Made by a program: the position numbers and the translations under genes
Notes under the pieces: generated by a model
What the model saw: only the letters and a program-made list of their open reading frames with translations
Told to the model about the DNA's origin: nothing
Database searches by the model: none
Assembly: GCF_016900895.1 (NCBI RefSeq)
Contig: NZ_JAFEUN010000004.1
Coordinates: forward strand, 19,944-83,943
Origin: Parashewanella hymeniacidonis
Lineage (GTDB): Bacteria > Pseudomonadota > Gammaproteobacteria > Enterobacterales > Shewanellaceae
Length of the DNA: 64,000 bases
Reading direction: 5' to 3'
In this document: in pieces, positions 16,219 to 23,944 of the stretch
Numbering within the stretch: position 1 is the stretch's first letter
Layout of the letters: each line of letters opens with the position of its first letter

Positions 16219-18081
16219 ATGACCAAACCACTGAGCATTAAACTGTACCTAATTATTACCAGCTTAAGCATGATCATTAGCCTATGGCTTAGTGGTGCAA
16301 TTTATCTTTATTTCGCACATTTAAATTATCGAAGTGCAACGCCGCTAACGGTTATTCAATACGGCTATTTTTATGGCCACGATAAACGCACTCAGTTTTG
16401 GCTAACCTTATCACTCATTCTTGGCTTTATGCCGTTTGGTTTACCGATTGCACTTAAGTTCAGACCAAAAAAGCCAGCACTTTATGGTGAATCAAGATTT
16501 GCCAATCAAAAAGAAATGAAGCAAGCAGGGCTGTTAAGTCCAAACGGTATTGTGGTTGGCAAACAAAGCAATCTATTAAATCAGCGTTATCTTCAATTTG
16601 CAGGTCAGCAGCATGTGTTGATGTCCGCACCTACTCGCAGCGGTAAAGGTGTAGGCGTGGTAATTCCTAATCTACTCAGCTGGCAAGACTCAGTGGTAGT
16701 GCTAGATATCAAACAAGAAAACTGGAACATCACCGCTAACTTTAGGCAGACTTATGGTCAGCAATGTTTCCTTCTAAACCTTGCACCACGAGATTACTGC
16801 AGCCATCGTTGGAATCCGCTGTATTACATATCAGTCGATCCAAACTTTCGCATCAACGATATTCAGAAAATCGGTCAGATGTTATTTCCCAACATCGATA
16901 ACGAATCTCCAATTTGGCAAGCTTCAGCTCGCTCATTATGGTTGGGGTTAGTCTTATATTTGCTAGAAACACCACCTTTACCCGTAACCATGGGCGAAGT
17001 GCTGCGCCAACTCAATAATGGCGATAGCTATTTGATTGAGCTCATCAACCAGCGGATGCAAACCAGTCAGCCATTATCAAACCAATGCCATACCGCATTA
17101 AAAGAATATCTTGAAACGCCAGAGCGCACTCGTGGCTCAATTCGTAAAAGTTTTAGTTCAGCATTAGAGTTGTTTTATAACCCTGTTATCGATGCGGTAA
17201 CTGCGTACAATGACTTTGACTTACGCCAGCTACGCAGCAAAAAAATCTCCATTTACGTTGGAGTAACGCCAGATGATCTGCAGCGGTTATCACCACTGAT
17301 CAACTTGTTTTTTCAGCAGCTGATTGATCTTAATACTCGTGAATTGCCTGAGCAAAATCCACTGCTCAAACATCAAGTTTTATTGTTGATGGATGAATTT
17401 GCTGCCATTGGTAAGTTGGGCATTTTAAGTCGTGGGATCAGCTACATTGCAGGTTATGGTTTACGACTGCTGACCATCATTCAATCTCCTTCACAGCTCA
17501 GAGAAACCTATGGCCATGATGCTGCAGAAACCTTAATTGAAAACCATGCGCTACAAATTATCTTTGCGCCTAAAAACTCCAAAGTGGCGAGAGAACTGTC
17601 TGAAACCTTGGGCATCAATACCATCAAGCAACGCAGCCGCAGTCGTCAATTAACGGGCAAAGGTGGTCGCAGTGAAAACATCAGCGATCACAGCCGAGCT
17701 TTAATGCTGCCACAAGAAATAATGCGCTTAGGTGCAAATAATGCCATTTTGTTGCTTGAAAACTGCCCACCCGTTAAGTGCCAAAAGATCCGCTGGTATC
17801 AAGATAAAGCGTTTATTCCAAGGGGTAACACGCAAGCTAACCGCAGCCCAAATGTGCCAAAAGTCACTGTTAAAGCAACCAAAGCCTCGGTTACACCCAT
17901 TGCTGTATCTAAACCCTCTGTGGACGCTGCAACTACAGAACAACAAACCGCTTCAGCAATGCAAGAGAGAACGACAACCAAGCAAGAGATCCCAACCATC
18001 AAAACCGAAGTCGAAGAAAGCCAAATCAACGCCATGGTGGATGACTACATCGAACTTTATCAATCAGATAAAAGCAATTGA
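16219..18081 (+). CDS. virD4: VirD4/TraG coupling protein
   Basis: A 620-residue inner-membrane ATPase. Two N-terminal membrane segments (YLIITSLSMIISLWLSGAIYLYF; FWLTLSLILGFMPFGLPIAL), the family motif YGESRFAN, Walker A MSAPTRSGKGVGVVIPNLLSW, Walker B VLLLMDEFAAIGKL and RLLTIIQSPSQLRETYG are VirD4/TraG. It recruits the relaxase-DNA complex to the channel. The C-terminal 100 residues are low-complexity (rich in Thr, Ala, Gln, Lys). GAGGTAAGC precedes the ATG. Confidence 0.95.
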   Translation: MTKPLSIKLYLIITSLSMIISLWLSGAIYLYFAHLNYRSATPLTVIQYGYFYGHDKRTQFWLTLSLILGFMPFGLPIALKFRPKKPALYGESRFANQKEMKQAGLLSPNGIVVGKQSNLLNQRYLQFAGQQHVLMSAPTRSGKGVGVVIPNLLSWQDSVVVLDIKQENWNITANFRQTYGQQCFLLNLAPRDYCSHRWNPLYYISVDPNFRINDIQKIGQMLFPNIDNESPIWQASARSLWLGLVLYLLETPPLPVTMGEVLRQLNNGDSYLIELINQRMQTSQPLSNQCHTALKEYLETPERTRGSIRKSFSSALELFYNPVIDAVTAYNDFDLRQLRSKKISIYVGVTPDDLQRLSPLINLFFQQLIDLNTRELPEQNPLLKHQVLLLMDEFAAIGKLGILSRGISYIAGYGLRLLTIIQSPSQLRETYGHDAAETLIENHALQIIFAPKNSKVARELSETLGINTIKQRSRSRQLTGKGGRSENISDHSRALMLPQEIMRLGANNAILLLENCPPVKCQKIRWYQDKAFIPRGNTQANRSPNVPKVTVKATKASVTPIAVSKPSVDAATTEQQTASAMQERTTTKQEIPTIKTEVEESQINAMVDDYIELYQSDKSN

Positions 18082-18090
18082 AATATTTTT

Positions 18091-18128
18091 CGTCACTCCA
18101 GCGAAGGCTGGAGTCCAGTGCCTTTTGA
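18091..18128. repeat. Half MITE-like palindrome after virD4
   Basis: A single stem-loop, cgtcactccagcgaaggctg with its complement gagtccagtg, begins ten bases after the virD4 stop. It corresponds to the left half of the elements at 12964 and 27603; the right half is missing. It might also dampen transcription into the next gene. Confidence 0.65.
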
Positions 18129-18151
18129 AGATAAACAAAGGAGACAGCTAA

Positions 18152-20089
18152 ATGAAACCTGAAACCTTGCTAGAACAAAATACCTATTTAGCCATTCCTT
18201 ATGACAAACGCATTGAGGCGATGAAGTTTATCGGCAAACTTGCCAATGGCGAAAATGTGCTGGGGTTCGATAAAGATCAGAACTTATGGTTTGCCAAAGC
18301 CGGAACGCCACTGACCAAAGTTGAACCTTGGCTACCAAGACCTGAGCTGTTTGGTGCTCCAACACATCAAGATCCAATTACTGAATTTTCACAAGTATTG
18401 GCCAGCTCTGGTTTTGTGTTACATGAGCCACCAATATTTGATGGACAAAAGCACAGAGTTGCTACTCAAGATGACAAACGAGGCCAAAAAAGCGGTGTGT
18501 ATTGTGGATATGGTGATGCTCACCCTGCAGGTTGGTATCAAGATCACCGCAATCATAGTGAACCACAAAAATGGCGAGCCAGTTTTACCCACAGTGATCC
18601 GCTCGCCAAACTGCATATCAAAGCTCAACAAGCCAATAACCGAACCCTCAGAGAAATCACTGAGTCCAAACGCTATCAACATCATGCGAACCGTTGTTAT
18701 CAAGCATTTCAGTTGATGCCGCAGGCTAAAGTTGAACACCCGTATTTAGTCAAAAAAGATGTGCAAGCTTTCCCAGATGTAATGCAAGACAAAAAAGGGC
18801 GCTTAGTGATCCCGCTTATGGATGAAAACCATAAAATTCATTCGCTGCAGCGTATTAGCCCTAACGGTTTTAAATGTCTAAAAAAAGGCGCACAAAAAGC
18901 AGGGCACTTCTTTGTGGTGGGTTACAAACCGCTTAAAAATGGTGAGCCAATTTTATATGCCGAAGGTTATGCCACAGCCGCAAGTATTGCTGAAGCTACA
19001 GGTCGCAGTGTTGTGATGACGGTCGATGCAGGCAATATGCCTAAAGTGGCACAGACATTACATGCTCACTATCCCAACAGTCAGCATTTGTTTCTGGCCG
19101 ATGATGATCGCAATAACAAAAGCAATAAAGGCTTAGAAATGGCGCAAAAAGCGGCCAATATCACTTGTGGGCGTTGGCTAGCACCATACTTCATACAAGA
19201 TCAAATAGAAGTCGGAATGACCGACTTTAACGATTTACATATCAGCAGCGGCTTAGCTGTGGTGAAAACACAAATCGAAGGTTTCATCGAGCGCAGCTGG
19301 CCGCATCTGCACAAACTCAAATCTCAAGGGGCAAGCAGTATTGAGATTATCGAACAAGCCGCACTCCAAGCTGAAAAGCTTAAACCAGCCAATAAAACCT
19401 TAAGCGAAAAATTAACTCCTTTAACGGACATAACCAAACCACTCATTAAAAACGATAGCAGCAATACGGGAGGTGAAACGCATCAAAACCAAAAAGCCAA
19501 GTTCCCAGATTCCATCGCAAAACATTACATTGCACTTGAAAATAAATACTACTTTCAAAATCGCCCAAAGTGTCTCGCTTTTATCGATAAAGGCAGCAAG
19601 CTGCAAACCAAACTGGCCAATGCTCAACTGGTTAATGATTTGATTGATATCGCCAAACAACGGCAATGGCAAGACATCAAAATCTCAGGCAGCAAAGCCT
19701 TTAAAAGCCAAGCGTGGCTACAAGCATCACTTCATGGAATTCGAGTGCGTGGTTATCGGCCAGATAAAACGGAAGTTCAGCAACTAATGACCATGCAAGC
19801 TAAAGCAGCGAAACAAAAAACTATCCAACCAAATGCAAATATTCAGGAGGTGCAATCACCTGTAAATACCATCGAAGCGACTCACTTAGATTCAAGCAAC
19901 ACAACGCTTCAGAAGGCACAAACGTTTTGTAAAGACTTGCCGCCTGAAGCACAACAGCAGTTTTTAGATAAGGTCAAACAACGACTAGACAGCCTGTTTC
20001 AAAAGCCGCAGATGAATATTCCTAACTCATCACCTTCAAATCACAGAGAAATAAAGGAGCCAGAGCATGAACAAGCCCTTGAACACTGA
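18152..20089 (+). CDS. Toprim/LPD7 primase-like protein of the transfer region
   Basis: A 645-residue protein. The middle (about 240-370) is a Toprim domain: GEPILYAEGYATAASIAEA with the catalytic Glu, VVMTVDAGNM, and HLFLADDDRNN with the acidic triad. Upstream, HPYLVKKDVQAFPDVMQDKKGRLVIPLMD matches the zinc-finger/primase linker seen in plasmid TraC-like primases. The C-terminus (KYYFQNRPKCLAFIDKGSKLQT ... IKISGSKAFKSQAWLQASLHGIRVRGY) is the LPD7 polyvalent-protein domain. Such proteins are thought to prime or protect the transferred strand. AAAGGAG precedes the ATG. Confidence 0.82.
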   Translation: MKPETLLEQNTYLAIPYDKRIEAMKFIGKLANGENVLGFDKDQNLWFAKAGTPLTKVEPWLPRPELFGAPTHQDPITEFSQVLASSGFVLHEPPIFDGQKHRVATQDDKRGQKSGVYCGYGDAHPAGWYQDHRNHSEPQKWRASFTHSDPLAKLHIKAQQANNRTLREITESKRYQHHANRCYQAFQLMPQAKVEHPYLVKKDVQAFPDVMQDKKGRLVIPLMDENHKIHSLQRISPNGFKCLKKGAQKAGHFFVVGYKPLKNGEPILYAEGYATAASIAEATGRSVVMTVDAGNMPKVAQTLHAHYPNSQHLFLADDDRNNKSNKGLEMAQKAANITCGRWLAPYFIQDQIEVGMTDFNDLHISSGLAVVKTQIEGFIERSWPHLHKLKSQGASSIEIIEQAALQAEKLKPANKTLSEKLTPLTDITKPLIKNDSSNTGGETHQNQKAKFPDSIAKHYIALENKYYFQNRPKCLAFIDKGSKLQTKLANAQLVNDLIDIAKQRQWQDIKISGSKAFKSQAWLQASLHGIRVRGYRPDKTEVQQLMTMQAKAAKQKTIQPNANIQEVQSPVNTIEATHLDSSNTTLQKAQTFCKDLPPEAQQQFLDKVKQRLDSLFQKPQMNIPNSSPSNHREIKEPEHEQALEH

Positions 20090-20276
20090 CTTAACCGCAA
20101 AAGCTGAACAGATCTGGGAAGACCGATTATTCAAACTCAACATTCCCGGTGTCATTTGTGAATTTACCGAAGCCGAAGCTGAAGAACTTGGCGCATTTGA
20201 AGAAGATGCACTAACAGAAACTGATGCATTGGATGCCTCAGAAGAAGTCATTAACCATTCAAATGATGAGGATTAA
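20067..20276 (+). CDS. Small acidic protein of the transfer operon
   Basis: A 69-residue very acidic protein (MNKPLNTDLTAKAEQIWEDR...; C-terminus rich in Glu and Asp) overlaps the primase-like gene by 23 bp and has AAGGAG upstream. I do not recognise the family. Its acidity and place just before an ArdC-type protein would allow a DNA-mimic or adaptor role, but that is a guess. Confidence 0.6.
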   Translation: MNKPLNTDLTAKAEQIWEDRLFKLNIPGVICEFTEAEAEELGAFEEDALTETDALDASEEVINHSNDED

Positions 20277-20279
20277 ACT

Positions 20280-21263
20280 ATGCCAGCAAAGAAAACCAAT
20301 AAAGTGCCTTATCACGAACAAATCGCCAATAAACTGATTGAGCAACTAAAAGCTGGAACAGCACCGTGGCAAAAGCCATGGCAAGCAGGAATACCACAAC
20401 TGCCGCATAATCCAATTAGCGGTACACGCTATCGAGGTTCAAACGCAATCTGGCTAGCTATGCAGTGTAGAGATGATCCAAGATGGATGACTTACAAACA
20501 AGCTAGTTCCATTGGTGCTCAAGTTCAGCGAGGACAACATGGCACCATAGTTCAATACTGGAAGTTGTACGATAAAATTGATAAAACCGATAGCAACGGC
20601 AACAAAATACTCGACGCTAAAGGTAAGCCGTTAAAAGTGACAGTAAAACTCGACCGCCCAAGAGTCTTCACTGCCGCAGTATTCAATGCTGAGCAAATCG
20701 ACGGTTTACCAGAACCTGAAGTCAAACAACTACCAGAATGGCAGCGCCATGAACGAGCAGAGAAAATCATGCAAAACTCAGGCGTAACCATACAGCATGA
20801 ACAATATGATAACGCTTACTATTGCCCAGCAACAGACAGCATTCACTTACCCGCAAAATCTCAATTCAACTCCAGAGACTCCTATTTTTCAACAGTGCTC
20901 CACGAAATTTGCCATTCGAGTGGCGCACCAAATCGCCTTAACCGAGATATGACAGGCAGATTCGGCGATGAATCCTACGCCAAAGAAGAATTACGGGCAG
21001 AAATTGGCTCACTTATGCTTGGTGACGAACTCCAAGTTGGTCATGAGTTTGGCCAACATGCCGCCTACGTCGACCATTGGGTCAAAGTGCTGCAAGATAA
21101 TCCCAAAGAAATTTTACGGGCTTCAAGGGATGCGGAGAAAATACAGGAATATGTGTTGGGGTTGGAGAATGAAAAAGCTCAAATTACAACGAACAATCAA
21201 ACTATGAAGTATCATAACGTGATCGAACAAGTAACTAAACAGAAAGAAGAAGAGCTGGATTGA
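20280..21263 (+). CDS. ardC: ArdC-type antirestriction protein with metallopeptidase domain
   Basis: A 327-residue protein. The N-terminal ArdC domain begins YHEQIANKLIEQLKAGTAPWQKPW and includes YRGSNAIWL and WMTYKQASSIGAQVQRGQHGT; the C-terminal zincin-like domain has the metal motif VLHEICHSSGA and a downstream YAKEELRAEIGSLML glutamate. ArdC proteins bind single-stranded DNA and shield incoming conjugative DNA from restriction. It closes the transfer operon; a hairpin terminator follows. Confidence 0.9.
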   Translation: MPAKKTNKVPYHEQIANKLIEQLKAGTAPWQKPWQAGIPQLPHNPISGTRYRGSNAIWLAMQCRDDPRWMTYKQASSIGAQVQRGQHGTIVQYWKLYDKIDKTDSNGNKILDAKGKPLKVTVKLDRPRVFTAAVFNAEQIDGLPEPEVKQLPEWQRHERAEKIMQNSGVTIQHEQYDNAYYCPATDSIHLPAKSQFNSRDSYFSTVLHEICHSSGAPNRLNRDMTGRFGDESYAKEELRAEIGSLMLGDELQVGHEFGQHAAYVDHWVKVLQDNPKEILRASRDAEKIQEYVLGLENEKAQITTNNQTMKYHNVIEQVTKQKEEELD

Positions 21264-21284
21264 TTTTCTATAGTGTAGTGATTT

Positions 21285-21310
21285 AAATAAGTGGAAAAGC
21301 AGCTTATTTT
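21285..21310 (+). terminator. Probable terminator after ardC
   Basis: A 7-bp stem (aaataag / cttattt) with an 11-base loop followed by T residues lies 22 bp after the ardC stop. It is AT-rich and thus moderate, but it is the first such structure behind the transfer operon. Confidence 0.5.
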
Positions 21311-21373
21311 GTCTGTTATTATACGAGCTCTTTGTAGCATAATACGTTCAAAATTATTTACTTTTGAATTAAT

Positions 21374-22363
21374 ATGAAATTTCTTTCAGATCCACTTCTA
21401 AAACCTTTTAAAGATTTTGATTTTAATACTTTTCCAAAAGAAGCGATTGAGTCACTAATTGAAAATCAACAACAAAGTCAGACACTTTTATTAGACGCAT
21501 ATACAGACTTCATTACCACGCCAGATGACTATTCGGCTCATTCTGGTAATTATTTGCATGTGATTTCTTTTGTGATGTTGGCTTATTTTAAAGAAAAGAA
21601 CGCATGGTTTGGTTGCCGCAAAGTAATAGAGGCGCTAAGTATTGGTAGAGAATACGATAACGGTTTTGTGGATATTTTTGATTGTATCAGAGTAACACAA
21701 TTTGGAAGAATGATAGGCGTTCTTGGAAAGGAGCATACAGAAGAACTTATTGAGTTACTTTTAAATGAAGATATAGAACCATTTGTGCGTGCTTCGGTTA
21801 GCTTTGCACTTCAATCGTGTTATTTAGAAGGAGATTTAGAACAGAACAAGTACATTCAGGTATTAGATAAATTGTTTGATTCATATGCAAATTCGAATAT
21901 AGAAGATGATGAACAAGAGTTTGTTTGGAGTAGCTTACTGCAGGTTTGTAGTACAGCTAACAATATGGATTTAATGGAAAAACATTATCATCAAGTGCCT
22001 ACAAATTTAAAGCAATACGATAAATTAGGTGAAATAATCGAGTCAGTACCTGAAGATTATGAGTTCTTACCTTTAAATCAACAAGAAAGAGAGTTTTTGT
22101 GCGAAGAGTTTGGATATTTCAATGACCCTCTTCAAGATTTTAAAGAGTGGCAATTACCTTTCGAACCCTATACTGAAGAAGAATTATTTGAGGCGATGAA
22201 GTCAGCTTTTGCTAGCATGCAAGAAGCATCAAATACTCCGATAACGGATATGCCAAACTTTCCTTCTTCTCCTATTATTAGAGAGTCACCTAAGGTTGGG
22301 CGTAATGACCCTTGCCCTTGTGGTAGTGGAAAAAAATTTAAAAAATGTTGTGGTAAAAACTAA
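21374..22363 (+). CDS. DUF1186/SEC-C motif protein
   Basis: A 329-residue acidic protein, alpha-helical and HEAT-like in its first 230 residues (for example [17 protein letters not shown]), ends with the zinc-binding SEC-C motif [18 protein letters not shown]. The helical part resembles DUF1186 proteins. SEC-C motifs bind zinc and often nucleic acid or ribosome partners; the role here is not known. It has its own promoter region and starts the cargo block after the transfer operon. AT content is higher than in the virB genes, suggesting separate acquisition. Confidence 0.78.
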   Translation: MKFLSDPLLKPFKDFDFNTFPKEAIESLIENQQQSQTLLLDAYTDFITTPDDYSAHSGNYLHVISFVMLAYFKEKNAWFGCRKVIEALSIGREYDNGFVDIFDCIRVTQFGRMIGVLGKEHTEELIELLLNEDIEPFVRASVSFALQSCYLEGDLEQNKYIQVLDKLFDSYANSNIEDDEQEFVWSSLLQVCSTANNMDLMEKHYHQVPTNLKQYDKLGEIIESVPEDYEFLPLNQQEREFLCEEFGYFNDPLQDFKEWQLPFEPYTEEELFEAMKSAFASMQEASNTPITDMPNFPSSPIIRESPKVGRNDPCPCGSGKKFKKCCGKN

Positions 22364-22751
22364 CTTTCACCTAAAGATTAAAATGAAGTTGTTTAATGCG
22401 TTTGTGAGTATCTCAATAGCGCATTAAGCAAGGTTTATGCTTTTTACATTGGAGTTAGCTAGAGCATACAGGTTTGTAATCAATTACAGCCATTAATTCA
22501 CAAAATCTAGTCAGGCTTTTGTAACCTAATTGACTCAACACAGAAAATTCTAAACCCCATTAAACATTAAATCTCCATCATGTGATCAAATTCAAATTTT
22601 TGATGGCGACACACAATTTAGAATGCAAAGAAATGCAGCCTTATGCTAACTGCCTATTTTTAAATCACTTCTACTCACTTTAAACCGAACGGTATGTTCA
22701 GTTATAAAGATAACTGTGTAAAATGATTTAGATATTTTTTGGATTACGCAA
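22364..22751. other. Gene-free stretch between SEC-C gene and broken exonuclease
   Basis: No ORF with coding character, repeat or clear terminator is visible in these 388 bp. The sequence is AT-rich; it probably holds the promoter of the gene group that begins at 22752. Confidence 0.4.
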
Positions 22752-23320
22752 ATGCTAAACAATAAAAATGCAAATACAGTTGTGGTACTTGATTTCGAAA
22801 CCACAGGGTTATCGCCAAATATGGGTGACCGTGGTATCGAAATTGGTGCTGTATTGGTTGAAAACGGCAAAATAACTGATCGTTTTCAAAAGTTGATGAA
22901 TCCAAATTTTCGTATCAATTCATTTATTGAGGATTATACAGGTATCACCAATGCAATGGTGAAAGGTGCACAGTCTTGTTCAAAGGTGATGAAGGAGTTT
23001 GCAGAGTGAAATATGCTGGTACTTTTGCTTGTACTATGCTGCTCGCTCGCAGGCTTTATCCACTTTCTTATAATCATAAGCTTGGCACTTTGGTTGAGTA
23101 TAAAAGTCTGCCGACTGATGGTGTTTTTCACCGAGCATTGGCCGATGCTGAAATGACTGCATATTTATGGCTAGCGATGCTGGATGATTTACAAAATCAA
23201 TATGAGTTGGAAAATGTACCATTTTCATTTATGAAATCATTGTCTAAAAGAAAGGCTGATGACGTGCCTGCCTATCTAGAAAAACAAAAGAAAAAATATA
23301 GCAATAAGGAAACCGCTTAA
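22752..23320 (+). pseudogene. DnaQ-like 3'-5' exonuclease, broken by deletion and frameshift
   Basis: The first frame reads [25 protein letters not shown] (Exo I, D-x-E) to SKVMKEFAE and then stops; the homologous continuation is in another frame from about 22993 (KYAGTFACTMLLARRLYP ... HRALADAEMTAYLW, Exo III). The part expected between them, with the Exo II motif (H-N-A-x-F-D type), is missing. Hence an internal deletion with frame change has removed a catalytic motif. The gene would otherwise be about 210-220 residues. The following methyltransferase ATG overlaps its stop (taatg). Confidence 0.85.
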
Positions 23321-23901
23321 TGGTTGAATACTACAACCGAAATGCTCAGGAATTTTTTGACGGTACTATTAGCGTTAATATGTTGCCATTATATGAAAAG
23401 TTTACTCCATTGCTTCCTGAAGCTGGCTCAATTATTGACGCTGGTTGTGGCTCAGGTCGGGATAGTAAATTTTTTGCTGAGCAAGGATTCCATGTGACCG
23501 CTTTTGATGCGAGTGCAAGTTTAGTTGAGCTTGCCAAGGTGCATACCAAGCTACCTGTTATTCACTCTACATTCCTTAATTTTGAAGCGAAGGAAAAAAG
23601 TGTTGATGGTATTTGGGCTTGCGCATCTTTGCTGCATGTACCACAAGCTGAGCTAAATCAGACTTTCATTCATCTTGCTAAATTTTTAAAAGAAGGCGGC
23701 TTATTCTATTGCTCATTTAAGTATGGTGACAACGAAATTGAACGTGATGGGAGATGTTTTACCAATGTTGATGAAGTCTCACTACCTCGTTATCTTGAAA
23801 TTTCGAATTTAGATATAAAAGAACATTGGATCACATCTGATCTTCGCCCCGGTCGTGAAAATGAAAAATGGCTGAATGCAATCTTAGTCAAAAGTGCATA
23901 G
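23320..23901 (+). CDS. Class I SAM-dependent methyltransferase (TehB-like)
   Basis: A 193-residue protein. The SAM-binding motif I is IIDAGCGSGRDSKFFAEQGF, followed by VTAFDASASLVELAK and a motif II region VDGIWACASLLHVPQAEL. Such small enzymes are often labelled tellurite-resistance-related; the substrate is unknown. It is translationally coupled to the broken exonuclease and is followed within 50 bp by the helicase, so the three probably formed one functional set. Confidence 0.82.
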   Translation: MVEYYNRNAQEFFDGTISVNMLPLYEKFTPLLPEAGSIIDAGCGSGRDSKFFAEQGFHVTAFDASASLVELAKVHTKLPVIHSTFLNFEAKEKSVDGIWACASLLHVPQAELNQTFIHLAKFLKEGGLFYCSFKYGDNEIERDGRCFTNVDEVSLPRYLEISNLDIKEHWITSDLRPGRENEKWLNAILVKSA

Positions 23902-23944
23902 CAGATGTTCTCAAGGTAATAATAAGCAGTAAAGGATTTTAGGT

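Noticed and set aside
21374..22363. SEC-C protein as SecA fragment
   Set aside because: Only the zinc motif is shared; the remainder is helical repeat without SecA ATPase motifs.
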